Assembly: GCA_003342895.1 (NCBI GenBank)
Contig: PTFA01000035.1
Location: forward strand, 1,818,837-1,882,836
DNA from: Casuarius casuarius
Taxonomy: Eukaryota > Chordata > Aves > Casuariiformes > Casuariidae
Length of the DNA stretch: 64,000 bases
Direction of reading: 5' to 3'
Part shown: piece after piece, positions 27,501 to 40,652 of the stretch
How the letters are laid out: each line of letters opens with the position of its first letter
How positions within the stretch are numbered: the first letter of the stretch is position 1
Program-made: the position numbers and the translations under genes
The notes under the pieces: generated by a model
The model's database searches: none
What the model saw: the letters and a program-made list of their open reading frames with translations, nothing else
Told to the model about the DNA's origin: nothing

Positions 27501-30484
27501 TACACAAGATAAGAACTATCAAACTAATTCTGTACTCTTTTTATATAAGAGCAGCATCCTCTGCATTTGTAACTGTTTAATGTCTAATTACTGTCTTTTA
27601 TAACTCATGTACTTTTTAAGATGAGCTCACTTGAGCCATAAAAAGGTTCTGAAATTAACCCTCTGCTACTTACTGTGCACCTTGTCTGTATATCATTAAA
27701 ATACAGAGTATAAGTGTTCAAAAAATGGTAGTCAAGACTTATTTTAACATATATTCACCTTTTGGGGGAAGGGAAGGAAGCACTTTCAGGCAATTTATCA
27801 CGAGAAATGATTGATTTTAGTATTCACCTGTTCTGAAGTCTAAATAGCCACAGTGGGGAAGCAGTAGTTGCTTCCCTAGCAGCAGTAGGGGCAGCAAGGT
27901 TATCATTGCATTTTATTTGACTCACTGTTCAGAGGAGTGTGTAAGAGAATGTGTAATACAAAAACAGGGCAGAGTTTATGTGGTCTAACACTGAGTAGAC
28001 TCAGCTAGCATACTAGGAAAAATTAGACAAACTCCTAGACTCACAGGCTGTAAGACCTAAGGAGGGGTCTGTGTGCCAAAAAGCTTCTCAACTTCTTTTC
28101 AACTTTGTTAGCTGGCCTAATGATTTTAGTTCTACCTGTAAAGCTTGCCAATGCCCTTACACCATCAGGACTGGAAAAATGTAGTACTAGAATAATTTGT
28201 GTTTTGGTGCAGATAAGTGGCGGCAGAGTGAACAGTAGGGAAGGTTGTACATAGGAATTTGGTGCCCCGGCCTTGGACCCTTTCCTGTCTCCCTCCTTAC
28301 TTGGCAGATGTAGCTAAGCCAGCCCATCCACCCCAAGCCCAAGCCCATGCCCATTCTTTAATACCATATTGTAATATAACCTGCATTAGGGTCCGCATGG
28401 GAGAATTGTGTTTTAAGTACAGTGAAATGCAAAGAATAAGACTCTCAATTGTCCTACTAGGCTGTAAACAAAGACCAGAGGAAATGAACTATGCCAATGA
28501 AAATGTGCAGATCTCACTCTTTCTTTTAACTCCCATAATCCGTAAGATGAAGTACATCTTGCATTCTCTTTAACGTAACCTTTTTTCCTTTCTTCATTTT
28601 ATGTGCTTCTGTAATATAGCATGCTGGGGACAATTCTCTGTGATTTTTATTTTGAATCAATGCTGAAGTGAAGTATTGCCTTTCAGGTCTTAAAAAAGGA
28701 TGACATTCTTAACCAATACATAATGCATGAATTTTTCATGACTCTGCAGCAAGCAATAGTGTCACATGCTGGCACTGCCAACAAGCAGCTTTATTTTTTA
28801 TTTAAGTGTGTGGGCAACAATCAAGGTTCTTCTGAGATAGAAGAAGCATCATTCACTCTCCACTTTGTCTCTTAGTGATAAAGGAAAAGCAAAATGACTT
28901 CAGCAGGAGAACTGGTTTGTTTTCTGTTCAAATCATTCTGTTTCACTAAAAGGGCAGGTGGCATCTTTCAGACTGCAAGGTGCTGATATGTGTCCGTTGT
29001 CAGAGGAAAGGCGAAAAAACACTTGATTTTAATCATTGTGGTTGAAAGCACTTTAAAACTAACTGAATCCCTTATAGGCATAGTTTCAAAAGGAAGGGAC
29101 CACAAGGGAGATGGCTGTGGAAACAGTTACTGCATACCAGGCCCTCCTGCTTGCTTTTATGTAGTGAGAATTGTGCTGTGCTCTTCAGCCTATCCGTGCG
29201 TTTTCAGCAGCTACAATAACAATAGGGCCATAAATTGTAACTAAGATCTTCGTCTCAGGATCTGTGTTCATCGTTCCCTTTCTCTGGCCCATCGGGAGGG
29301 TACACCATCCCCATTCTGACTTTGAACAGCCTCGTGGTACAGATGTGACATGAGAGCATGCGCAGCGCTAACTGGAAATGCTAGCTAGAAATGGGGAATG
29401 GCGGAGGAGCAGTGATTTAGTGGAATTGAGTGGAGTGTAAATCAAAGCATAATTGGGACCCAAGGGATAAATTATATCCTGGAATATATATTCTGAAATA
29501 TATCTCCTGAATTGTAAGTCCCACTGCAATCAGGAAGAACTGATTCCTTATACCTACTGCTCAATTTAACTCCTATTTATATATTTCATATTATAAAGGT
29601 CCACTCTGTCAGGTATATGAGCACCTTTAATTTTAAAAGCTATCAAAGATTTCAAAAGATTAAATTTATGCTGCGCATGATTTTCAATCTGCCGAAAGAT
29701 TTTAAAACATAGGTCTACCACCCCACTTCCTTCTACTTCCTGCCTATGCCCTGAGGATTGTCCCCCTTTGGAGAGTGCAGACTTCTGGGGGCAGGTCAAC
29801 AGGGTGAAATGATCATTGAGTAAGCATCGAATGTGCTTGCTCATGAGCATTCCTCCAAAAAGAGATGCACTGCCCTGAAACAACATAACCCGGGAGCTGA
29901 AAGCACATTAGCTATGCCCTCTGTGTCAGTAAAGATAGGCAGGCTGGATGTAGCACTACGTTGGGGCAGTTCTGCTCAGTACCAGAGCTAACACCAGGGT
30001 CTCTGGGCTATTCTCCATCATCAGTGGAGACATACATATGAGGCTTTTCATCTGAAATCAAATCCTTGATTTTAGCTTTGGAATTGCTAACGAATCCATT
30101 ACAACTGTGTATAAAGCCCTGTTTAAAGATCTTGGTGTTCATGGGTGAGTTTATAATTAGGAAGTGTTGCTCCAAGATTTTTTTTAAAAAATTTAGTAGC
30201 TCATTTAGTCTCAAGTTACTCCTCAGTTTAGCAAATGCAGATGAGGAAGGCTACTGAAATGTTGGAATAAAGTGCAGTGCTCTGTCCAAACTAAATTGTC
30301 AGTCTAGAAGTACCAATATGGAACTTTTTGCAGTTAGTAAATATCTGTTGTGAGAGAGACTGATCAAAAACTGTAAGGTAGCTGTTTAAAACAGATGGTA
30401 ACATGACTATTGCAGTCACTTACCAAAGGATCTCAAGTAATGATTCTCCTTTTCTTGAAGTATTTATATTGACCCTATGTGTCT
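24576..30484. other. Non-coding sequence, no gene recognised
   Basis: Contains the fourth-ranked chance frame, 124 codons on the minus strand at 25062-25436, overlapped by an 82-codon frame on the plus strand. That part is locally richer in GC, which lowers stop density and explains both. No recognisable domain, repeat or RNA gene was found elsewhere in the stretch. Confidence 0.65.
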
Positions 30485-30600
30485 GCTAGAAGCAGAAAAT
30501 ACACAGATCTACCTACTGTCTGCCAGGTCTACTGCTTGCACGCAGAAGATCAGTCTCTGAGATTACTGAGGTCCCTTCTAGTCTTAAAATTGATTTTTCA
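30485..30600 (+). mobile_element. Possible CR1 3' tail fragment
   Basis: The text GAGGTCCCTTCTAGTCTTAAA near 30569-30589 resembles the last part of CR1 elements on their sense strand, where GAGGTCCCTTCCAACCT precedes the terminal repeats. The terminal ATTCTATG-type repeats are not clear here, so the call is weak. Confidence 0.3.
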
Positions 30601-33600
30601 GGAACCTGTCTGTGGTTGAGCTTACAATCAAATCTTCTCCTTCTGTAGTCAAATACTTGGAAGTGGAACAAAAGAAATGGACATTCTGCTGGAGAGGATG
30701 GTAAGATTAGATTTCTCCTCTGGGTACCCTCACTGAGCAGTACAGCCCTCTCTCACAGCCTCCACTCTGCACATAAAATCAGAAAAGCCTTTTTAGGGAA
30801 GAGGATGCTATGAAATCAGCTTAAGAAAAAGCAGTAACAATATAAGTAAGTGGATAATGAAATATCCATCCCATGGATATTACTTGTCAATAATCTTCCA
30901 CTCAGTTCTCACCTATCATAGTACGTTGTCTCCTTTAACACAGGACTTTTCCCCTCAAGCACACCATACTGACAGCTTGGTGGCTGGGGTGAGCATTAGT
31001 GGGCCTTTCTCTAGCCCATGGATGAGTACTCCCTGGCTCTCTCCTGATGCTTATCATCAATCAGGACAAGTGATTTCTATGATACAGCTGCTAATTCATA
31101 TTCAGAGCCACACCGTAGTCCACTCAGCTTTATTGCTACCCCTGCAGCTTGAGCAAAGTGTCGCTTTCAGCACTTTTGCACTCTATGCGATCATCTCTGC
31201 ATAGTGTTTTTGCAGCGTCTGTGAAGAAGGGCTTGTTGCTTGTAGAACCTCTGAGCAAAATCCTTGATGTGTTGTTTGCCTCTTTCCCTCCCTTCTCATC
31301 CCTCTCTTCTACTCTTTCTCTCTCTCTCCCTCTCAGCTCAATGCCCTTTCCCAACCTGTTTGGTGGCTGTGTACATTTCTGGTAAGTCCTCAGAATGGCA
31401 CTGGAGAGTAGAAAGCAGGTGTCAATGAATTCTCTCTAGCTTTACTTACTCTTGACCACCAGGAGTATTTTAAAAAGTATGCGATGTCCTTTTTCACATC
31501 AGTTATCTTTAAATGCATGGAAGCCCTATATATCATGCTTGATCCTGGTCCATGTTCTAAGATTTGCAGGTGCTAAACCTTCAGCTTCTGTTCTCTTCAG
31601 TGAGTGTTGAGGAAACTCAGTGATGTGTGTGGTGGAAGCAAAATGGGAAAGTTGATGTTGATGGTGATTATGTCCTCCTCCTGCAGAACATCAGCAAAAA
31701 CTTTCCCCCTTAGAACCAATGTCTTCTCTCTGGCATGTTGAATACACATACATTAATGCTGATATTACTGAAACTGAGCTACTGCAAGATCTTGTCTTGT
31801 AACTGCTTCTATTCTTAACCCTTAAAATTGGCTGCTGCTTGGCATTCCTGAATACAGAACAATTGTAACAATACTTTGTAAAGCCAGAATAAAAATCTCT
31901 CATGAGGATTTTTCTCTGGCTGCAGCAAATGATTAGCAGTATCAGATTATCACTACCTTCATGGGTTCCCCCAGAAATGTAAATCAGCACAGCCTCACTA
32001 ATTGGAAAGGCGACAGACTGCTGTAAACCACTGCATTGTTTGCCAGATAATTTGGAAAAAAGAGAGAAGGAAAGGAGAGAATATTCAAAACAAAGAGCCA
32101 TCTGTGGCAAGGCACTGATTAACCCCTGCCCTTACCTCCCTCACATCCTTTTCAACCTCAGTCCCATCAATGACAGGACAAAGTCAATATCTTTCAAAAC
32201 TGGACATTTCTGCAAAAGGCAGATTTTTAGCACCACAAAGTTTAAATCAGGTATCTATTGAAGTCCTTTAAGGTTTTAGATTGCTTTATAATATCATGGC
32301 ATGCAAGTACATCTCATGTAAAAATCAAAAAGGATAGCAAAATCCTTGTAGATTTCATTTAGCTCTTTCAGATTTCTCCCTTTTTGTAGTTATGGCTCTG
32401 TTTGGGGTTTTTCTTTGGGAAGGGAAAAAGTGGGAAAGATACTTGTTTTCTTTCCCAGGAGCAGTTAGAGCACCACTTCCCTTCCTCTGTGTAGCAGGAG
32501 GTTGGCTTTTGGTTGAGGAAGGCCAAGTTTGATTCCCTCTTGGACATACAAACTTCATTTTTTGAATGGCTCATAACTGAGCTATCAGAGTACCCACTCC
32601 CATCTACGGTTTGCATTTAATGACTCTGCCACACTCTTTGGCCCAGAAGGTCTGGGAGCGTGGGACAAGTTCAAGACCTGAAACTGAACCCCTTCTGGGA
32701 AAGTGCATTGTGCTAACAGAGAGAGACCCCTGGGACAATCTACTTTAAATAGCATTTGTTTCTAAGTGCTACAGTTCATGTGAAAATGCATGCAGCACTA
32801 GTTCTTGCAAATGTTTCACCTCAGATTGTACTCTGTATAAAAGAATGGTCTCAAGCAGTTGCTGGATTTGCAGGATGCAGACAGTAAGTAGAAGGAAGGA
32901 ACAAAAGTTCAGCGTTCTAATACGTAGGTAGAGAGGCTGGATTTTCACTGTCTCCTAGTGCTCCCTCTCTCATTCGGGGCTGCACGGGGAATGCATGGGA
33001 GAAGGCAAAGCTGTAGCTTCCCAGAACACCCCAAATGAAGCTTACCAGACACATGGTGGCCATCAGAAGGATGTAACAATTAGTTTAGCTATATAAATAA
33101 ACATGGACGAATTCTTCCCCTTGTTTGCTCAGGGTGACTCTACTGCATGGCACATGTTTAGGTCAGTGCTGCATGGAAAAGAAAGAGCAGTAGTTTGGAT
33201 TGAAAACTCTGCCACATTGCAAAAGCCAGACAGAGAGAGATTTTCACTGGCTTTTACTTGAGTATACAAGGTGGGAAGAGTACAAAGAACATCTCTCCAA
33301 AGTGTCTGAGTTGGGGATTTTGCACTTTTTTGTGCTATCCTGAGCTTTTATGCAGTGTTCATCACCAGGATAACAGAGTAGATGCTAAGGTCAAACCCTA
33401 TGGAAGTCTATGAGGGAGACCCAGCCTCCTGCATTGTTCTCAGTGCCTAGAACAAAGGAGGCAGTGAGTAGGAGGGTCACTGGGCAATAAATGTGTTGTT
33501 TGCTCTGTTTTCCTTTCCCTCATGTTTCTTCCCACAACTTAGACTTTGTCATTTGCAAGTAAACCTGGCTCAACTGAAGTGAATTTACAGCCATTCTGGC

Positions 33601-36600
33601 CTCTTTCAGAAGAAAGCTGCATGTCTGGGCATGGCATTTGGTACCAATATCTCCTGCAGAATGCAGACATGGAAGACAGAAGAGAAAAGCAACCTTATAC
33701 TTTGCTGGGAAAGACACTGAAGAGTGACTTTTTAACTAAAGGACAGTCATAGCATGGGCTCTTTTTTGCTCCTGTGCTTTATGGTTACTGGACACAGTCC
33801 AAAGATTATAGTGAAGATACCCAAGGGACTGCATATAAACTGCTTTGTGCGCTGAAAGCAGTAAATTAATAGTACCACGGGGCAGAGTTTACTGGTGGTG
33901 GTGCAGAGCCATACTGACATAATTTTGCTACTTTCAGGACAGAAGCTAGTATCTCAGAATGTGTTAGAGCACTGAAAGCTACATTGAAATGAGGACAGAT
34001 TGCCCAAGCAGAACACCAGGCAACAATGCTTCTGGAATCTGAGCTAGCTGGCATGGACCTTGCAGAAGAGTCTCTGCAAAACCACGTTTTATTATAGAGA
34101 TGCACTTGTTGTGCTATACAGATGAACCAGCTTGTTCAGAGCTAAACTTAGGCTCTTACATTCCATTGCAAAACTGAGATAGGCCCTAAATCTCTCTTTT
34201 GTACTACCTAGTAGTATATCTGAGGACATTATTCTGTAGTAGCCTACGTTACCAGTAGACTCTAGCTTCCCCCATTCTGGAGGACAAAGATTTCAAACAT
34301 GCATCTCCTTTCATTTCCCTATCATATGAGGTAGCCTCAGCAGTAGGGAATGTGGAGATAAACATGTATTTCAACACAAGGAACCATAGCAACAATAGCT
34401 TCAGTAAGACTGGAAACACTTCTCTACTGGAAGAAATGAAATAGCAATATCCTGAGTCTTTATTGCAAGTTGCTGAATGCCAGGTTCAAACCAGCTCCAC
34501 TCTGGCTTATTGCTTGTTATAGCAAAATACTGGAAATGCCATTGGCCCATTTAAAATCTGCCTCCCAACAGAAGACTGCATGTATCTTATATGGCTGCCT
34601 CTTTGAGGAAATATTTTTGGATTTCATTTTGAATACAATGAGAAAGACTTCACTGCCTAGATCTGGTTTTGTGACCAACTGTTTAGGACTTCTCCTTGCC
34701 AGGGCTGTGGTCTAATGTTCTGTGTAGATCTTCATGATGTAAGGTAGGGCCTAGAAAGGTGCCTGGAAAGAGTCCTAGGAAGATAAGTAGCAAATTCTGC
34801 TAACCCAGAAAGAGCACTATGCTAGACGAGCGCTCCACAGCTTCCTGTGATTATGGCTTGTATGGCTCATTTAATGAGAGCCCATGAAATCTACATGATT
34901 TACTACATTTTATTTTATATACCTGTCCTCCAGTGGCACAAAGTAACAGTATGATTAGCTTAGGTGGTCAATGGGATTTCCTGTCCTGTGTGGCAGAGCC
35001 TTTCCCTTCCCCACCTTACACACATGCACAAAGTTCATATGATGTGTATCTAATACAGCTGCAGAATATTGGCCGTGGTTGTGAAAAAGAAAGGGCACAG
35101 TGGGACACTGAGGTGATCTCCTGATGCTGGAATATCCTGAGATGGTGTGCTCTAGCTGGAGACTCCCAAGCCTGAGAGCAAATGAAAGGTATACTGTTAC
35201 CTCTTCTAGCTAATCTCAGTGGTCTCAGCATCTTTCTGTACAAATGATTCATGTGGCACAGATTTTGTTTAGTTGAACAATATTACTTTATGTGTAATCT
35301 TTGCTCATTATGTGTGAGAGCTTATCCTAAAACCAATAAATTGCCAACAGTAATTTCTCTGAGAAAGTTAAATATTACTTTTTTTTAAACTCTCTTTTTT
35401 AATATTGCCCAACATTACAGATTGTTTTTGCCATCATACACACACATCACTACTATCACAATCAATAAGTAAAAAGTCTCTTCATTGTTCATTAACTAGT
35501 CCTTTCAAGTCCCCAGATAAACAAACAAAGCTGTTTTCAGGCTAAGTTTCAGTCCAGGAATCTTTTGCTTGTGTTCTTGTGGTGAGTGTAAATGAAGAGG
35601 CTGATTAAGGCTGAAAATTTCATAAGCATTCCCAGTACTTGGAACTGTACCCTCACAGGGGTACCATACTGCCAACTTTTTCCCACTTCTAGCATTAGGG
35701 TTAACACAATCTTTGTTGTTTGCCACATCATCTTCTCTGATTTGCTGCACTCACCAAAAGCTAATGCTACCTTTATGATCACATCTGCCCTAAACTATTA
35801 TTTGTGATTTCTATTTTTCTATAGGATAAGCAGTATTTTCTGCTGTGCAAAAGCAAGCATGTATAGATTACTAACCAACAGTTGCAGAACAGCAATGAAA
35901 GTGTTTGTGGAAATAAAACTTTGCAGATAGTTGATTACTTTAGGTTTCCATGTAGTATCACTTTTATACAAGTTACTTGTGTAAAGATCAAAAACTGTAT
36001 AAAATAATAGGCTTAAAACCTGAATGTTTCCCCGGGGAAATCTGCCGTATGAAATATTACTTAACAAGGATGCTAATGACTACATTATTACTTAACTCTG
36101 ATGTTCAGTTCCTTAAATGAAGGAAACAGGAAAAGCATAGTAAGGATAATATTGCTGTTAATAAAGTTAGCAACTTTGCATAAAAATTCAAAATTTCCTT
36201 GGTGAATTCTGGTCCTCTGGTTAGATTTACCAATAAAATCTGATTGACTGTAACCACAAAAAATGTTTTACATAATCTGCAATTTTAAAAAATGATTGAT
36301 GGATGTTGAAAGGAGACACACTGTTCCTGAAGTCTAAACTTTCCCAGTAATTACCCCGAGAAGGGATGACTAATTACAGTACTCTGTATGCTGTACAATA
36401 TACATAGCAGACAAATAAACTGGAGAGTTTTGATTTAGGTGTTCTCCATTTGGTAGAAGGAGTTAAACTATTTTTGGAAAGAGACCTATGTGCCTGAAGG
36501 CTGTAGGCTGATAAAAGTCTTCATAGTGTGCTTTGTAAAATCAAAACATTTTCTGATTCTGCTGTAAGTCAAAGTCAAAGCTTTTGAATTCAGTACAATA

Positions 36601-39600
36601 TGTAGAATTACTCAAAGCACAATTACATTATTATTATTAAAATTGCCATTACTTTAGTTCAGCACTGCAAGTGTTTGACATGCAAAACAGGAGATGTAAG
36701 TTCTTATAACACAATAGATATGTAACATTCAGCAGAGGTTGAACGTGGCAAGGCTGGTGAGATTTCTGTTGGCTTCATATTATCATCCTCTTAAGCCAAC
36801 ATCTGGTTTTCAGGAGTATTGACCATGTGAAAAATATTTGTAGAAGCCTATTCTATGTTCATAAATTAATTTGGTGCCTATGTCATAAACTGAATTACAG
36901 TATGCGGTACAATATAAATAAAAGGATTGCTGATACATAAATAAATATTTGCTAAAATTTGCCAGACTTTTTTTAACTTCCAGTGCTAATCTGGAAGTAC
37001 TAAGTAAGGAAAGAATTTTAAGAAAAAATATTTGTTCCTAAACTAAATCAGAAGATAAGTTGTCAAGTAGGCAACCACTGATACCCCCCTATGTGTGCGT
37101 ATGAAGTTGTTTAGGAGGTTTGCCATATGCCACCTGGCCATTGTAAAGACCATTGTAAGAGTAACTACATGAGAATGATTACATGAGAAAAATTGCTGAG
37201 CGGCAGGTGAGGATACAGGAAAAAACCCATCAGATATGATGTGACAGCAAAGTGTCCAAATGTTACTGGTTTTGAAGTGAATGGAAAGAATTCAGGAAGC
37301 TTGGCAGGCCTCTCCAAGGCCAATGGATAGCTGCACATCATAGACTCATACTTTAGTCAGGTACTTTTCAAATGTAGTGGCTATATTGTACTATGCATTC
37401 TTAACTCTAGCGTAATTTAGTGTAACCAGACAAAACAGATACACTTTGTTCTTCAGTATGATGATATTTGGCACTCAAGAAAGTAAGAACACAAGGAAAA
37501 TATGAATAAGAGTTGCCCCTAAATTATGTATTGAAGTATATGACTTCAACCTTTTATTTTTCTTTTTCGTTATTTTTCATTACCAGTTCTATCTTTTCCT
37601 TCGATTTATATGCAGTCACAACATAAGCAAAGCCACGGAAAGTATGCATCTCCAACCAAGAAATGTTTGAAGAAAATGTATAAAGTTTTGAAAGCAAATT
37701 TGTGTTCTTTTGGAAGTAGTGTTTTATTTCAGGCTTCGAAAATTTTCTCTCTTTGAGGCTGAGTTAGCCCTGCTAACTGGTCTCTGCTGGTCTTATAATC
37801 AATGGCTCCTTGAAGCTATGATAAAAGATTGAAATATATGCAGTGATTGAATTACATTGAAGAAGAGGTTGCAAGGGCTGCATACCTAAAACAGAGGGGA
37901 AGCTTATTCAGATCAGTCAGTGATGAGCAGGGAGTGAAAGGAAAAATAGGTGGTGTGAGGGAGAATTGTCTCGCCAATTGTCTATCCATGTGGAAAGTAC
38001 TTTATTGAATTAGCATTCCCAGAGAAGTATGTTAGGGATTACAGTGTTAGGCTCTGTAAAGAACGGAGTGATGACTAAGACCAGAAGCCAGAATTTTTCA
38101 AATTGGCCTAAGAAGGTCAGCCCCTCACCTGGAGAAAATCAATCTATCTCTCTTAAGCTACATGGAAAAATATGGCTAGTATCCCTTTTCTAGGGTTTCA
38201 GTGCCACAGAACTTCTGGGCTACTAGCCACACTTTGGGCCGTGATAACAGACTTACAACTCTTTGGTTCAAAATTAGCTGACTTGAAGGGTGCCATACAG
38301 TAGGAAGAGCAGTCTTGGAATCTCCCCCCAGATCATGGCCAGTATAAAACTTGGGTTCCCAAGAGGAACTTGTGTTCCTTTTGGGTAAGAGGAAGGGCTA
38401 TTGCATCATATCTGCTCTTGGGCATTGCATTTAGGACTTCTTATTTGTGAACTATTCCACCAGCTGGAGCCCTGCTGTAACAAGAACAGCGTGTCCGGGC
38501 CTGGGAGAACCTCTCCCTCCAGTCACACTTTGGAGTTTGGGGGTCAAAAGTGCCTGGTAACTTCAGTCAGTGCATTCACCAAAATTTCCTGTAAAAGGTT
38601 TAGCAGTTTTGAGCTGAAGTAGCACCTACAGAGATGTTAGCTGGAGAGTATGTCACTGGGAGAAAGAATTACATTCTTGCCTGTACCTTGGCATTGAACG
38701 GAAATTCCCGACATAGAGCCCTTTAATGCAGACCGACCCTGGCTCTTCAGCTGGGTTTTGAAAACACAGTTTATTTGTAGTGGAAACCTTAGGGAGGCTT
38801 CAAATGCTGGAGTGCAAAGGCCACTGGATCTGGAGTGTTTCGTAGCCTGAAGCCTGTACTCATTTTTATTTAACTTGGTTCTAGTGGCCTTCAACATTTC
38901 CAGATTTAAAACCACCTTCAGATTAACAAAAAAAATGTTTCTGAGACATCTTGGAAAAAACATGGTGAGATAAACTGATTTTAGAAGGAGTAGGATGAGA
39001 GGGCAAAAGGGAAACCGAAATGCCATTGTGAATTCTTCATTTTGACTGCAAATGGGAACAGCATAGCACTGCTTCAAGAGGAGCTTTATACTGACGATAG
39101 CAAATGGTGCTTAACATGCTAGGCTATAAAGATTTACCAACATTTATCTTCTGCAAAAAACATTCATCTTACTGTATTCTTGCAGATGAACTAGCTGTCT
39201 TCTACGTTTTATTGCTCATTTGCTCTCCTGCACTGACTGACTACCTGCAAATACCATTTATGTTTTTAAATGCTGAGAGAAGATTGTGTAATTGTTTGAC
39301 AGTGGTTTAACCTATAAAGATAAGTGCTTCAGAAAGCAGCTCCATGTTCTGTGCACTGATAATTATTTTAACTCCATCTGTTAATATTCCCCTCACTTAG
39401 ACATTTCATGTTGATTTCCTAGGAATGTTTTTGGTTTTCACTACTTCTGAAAGCTTTTTATTTACTTTATCAGGAATAGGTTGACAATGAATTCAGAATT
39501 CAAGCATAGTCTTTAACAGAGTATTACTGAATTTTGCCTATCACAATTCAGAGTACAGAATCAGAAGCTGCTATACTGTAATCTATAAATCATATTCTTT

Positions 39601-39842
39601 TCACTGGTTTTCTGACATTTTAAGCAACTGCTGCAGTCAAGTGATGAGTGAGGGGTGAAGTGGTCTGCACTTAACTGGGTCCTGCCCTTGCATAGTGTTG
39701 CATTGTGCTGTGAAATGGCTTCTCAGATCCACCATGGGGGTGTCTGTACTTGCACACCGATTCTTACACATGCCTCAGGTTGCTCACAGGCCTGCGTGGG
39801 GCCTGCATAAATCCTCCAAGTATGGGGTGAGATTTTCACTGC
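30601..39842. other. Non-coding sequence, no gene recognised
   Basis: About 9.2 kb of mostly unique DNA. It contains the two longest purely chance-like frames on the minus strand, 139 codons at 31691-32110 and 146 codons at 38637-39077, neither with a recognisable motif. The stretch 35270-37000 is notably AT-rich. A pyrimidine-rich tract at 31279-31336 followed by a donor-like site at 31382 is described as a finding. No RNA gene was seen. Confidence 0.65.
31279..31336 (+). repeat. Pyrimidine-rich tract ending in CAG
   Basis: A nearly pure C/T stretch with only a few purines, including a CT-dinucleotide run near 31314-31328 and ending TCTCAG at 31331-31336. It can be read either as a degenerate CT microsatellite or as an unusually strong 3' splice-site tract. 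Confidence 0.8.
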
Positions 39843-39877
39843 AATAAAATAAAATAAAATAAAATAAAATAAAAAAA
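39843..39877 (+). repeat. (AAAAT)n microsatellite with overlapping AATAAA
   Basis: Six consecutive AATAA units run into a short A tract. Each unit start forms AATAAA, the polyadenylation hexamer, so six overlapping signals lie on the plus strand. The tail position after a non-repetitive 120-bp stretch could also mark an old retroposed sequence, but no target-site duplication was found. Confidence 0.9.
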
Positions 39878-40340
39878 CAAACAGCGGGGCATGTGCTCCA
39901 AAGTCCTCAGAGGACATCTAAAGTCTCACTTTTTGAGCTGTTGAAGTAAGGATGAGGTGCAGTTTTGACGAGAATGGTTATCTCTGGTCTTAGTACTGAA
40001 AACAGTGTGAGGAAGTCTTTGGAGACAGGCTACTACAGCAGGATGTCCCTTCCCACAGTGCTTCAGGAGAAAGTCAGATTAAAGGCAGAATCTGAAGAAT
40101 TTTCAGATTGCCAATGAAAGGTCTACAGCAGCTGTGGCAATTATTGCAGTTGTTTTTGGAGCAGGGAAGTATTTTCCATATTTACATACTAGCTCAGAAA
40201 AAGCAAGTCTCTTATTCTTTTTAAGAAGTCCTGTAGTCATATTTTTCTCATTGTTGTATTTTGTCTGCTCTTCTTATGCATCAGTGACACATTAGTTTTC
40301 CCTTTTTTCTTGTGGGCTTTCAGCTTCTTTGGGTCCTGCA

Positions 40341-40404
40341 CTGACTACTGAAAAGTAGTCTACTGACTACTGACTACTGAAAAGTAGTACTGACTACTGA
40401 AAGT
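40341..40404. repeat. Short tandem repeat whose unit folds as a hairpin
   Basis: The 19-bp unit CTGACTACTGAAAAGTAGT appears at 40341-40359 and 40370-40388, with a partial copy at 40390-40404. Each full unit contains ACTACT and AGTAGT around a short A-rich loop, so every copy can form a six-base-pair hairpin. The copies are separated by short unequal linkers, as expected from slippage helped by the hairpin. Confidence 0.9.
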
Positions 40405-40634
40405 CTAGAATTTCAATCAAAATCGTAAGAGAATGAGTTCACCAGCTAATCAGTTTTTTGTCTTTCCTTCCCAATCCCCAGAAAGATATTCAGCAGAGCA
40501 AGAAACTCCTTATTGCAGCCCTTTTTGCCTCTGAAATACTTTCTTGAAGAGACAAATAAGAAAGATGATTTCTTCCTATAAAGGATGAACATTTGACTTC
40601 TGAGTTCTCCTCCTTTCTGCTCTGTCTCCCTTGT

Positions 40635-40652
40635 TATGCATATATATGCATA
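40635..40652. repeat. 18-bp perfect palindrome
   Basis: TATGCATATATATGCATA is identical on both strands. It carries two ATGCATA cores, which resemble variant POU-domain octamer sites, facing each other. It may equally be a chance product of an AT-rich dinucleotide run. Confidence 0.85.

Noticed and set aside
31691..32110. 139-codon open frame on the minus strand
   Set aside because: No motif, serine-rich low-information composition and no conserved-looking features; consistent with chance.
34135..34195. AACTTAGGCTC and GATAGGCCCTAAAT, reminiscent of the TTAGGTGCC MITE group
   Set aside because: Matches are too short and the arms do not pair well.
38637..39077. 146-codon open frame on the minus strand, the longest in the window
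   Set aside because: Frames of this length are expected by chance in 128 kb of strand read in three frames each. No domain, no convincing start context and no splice signals.
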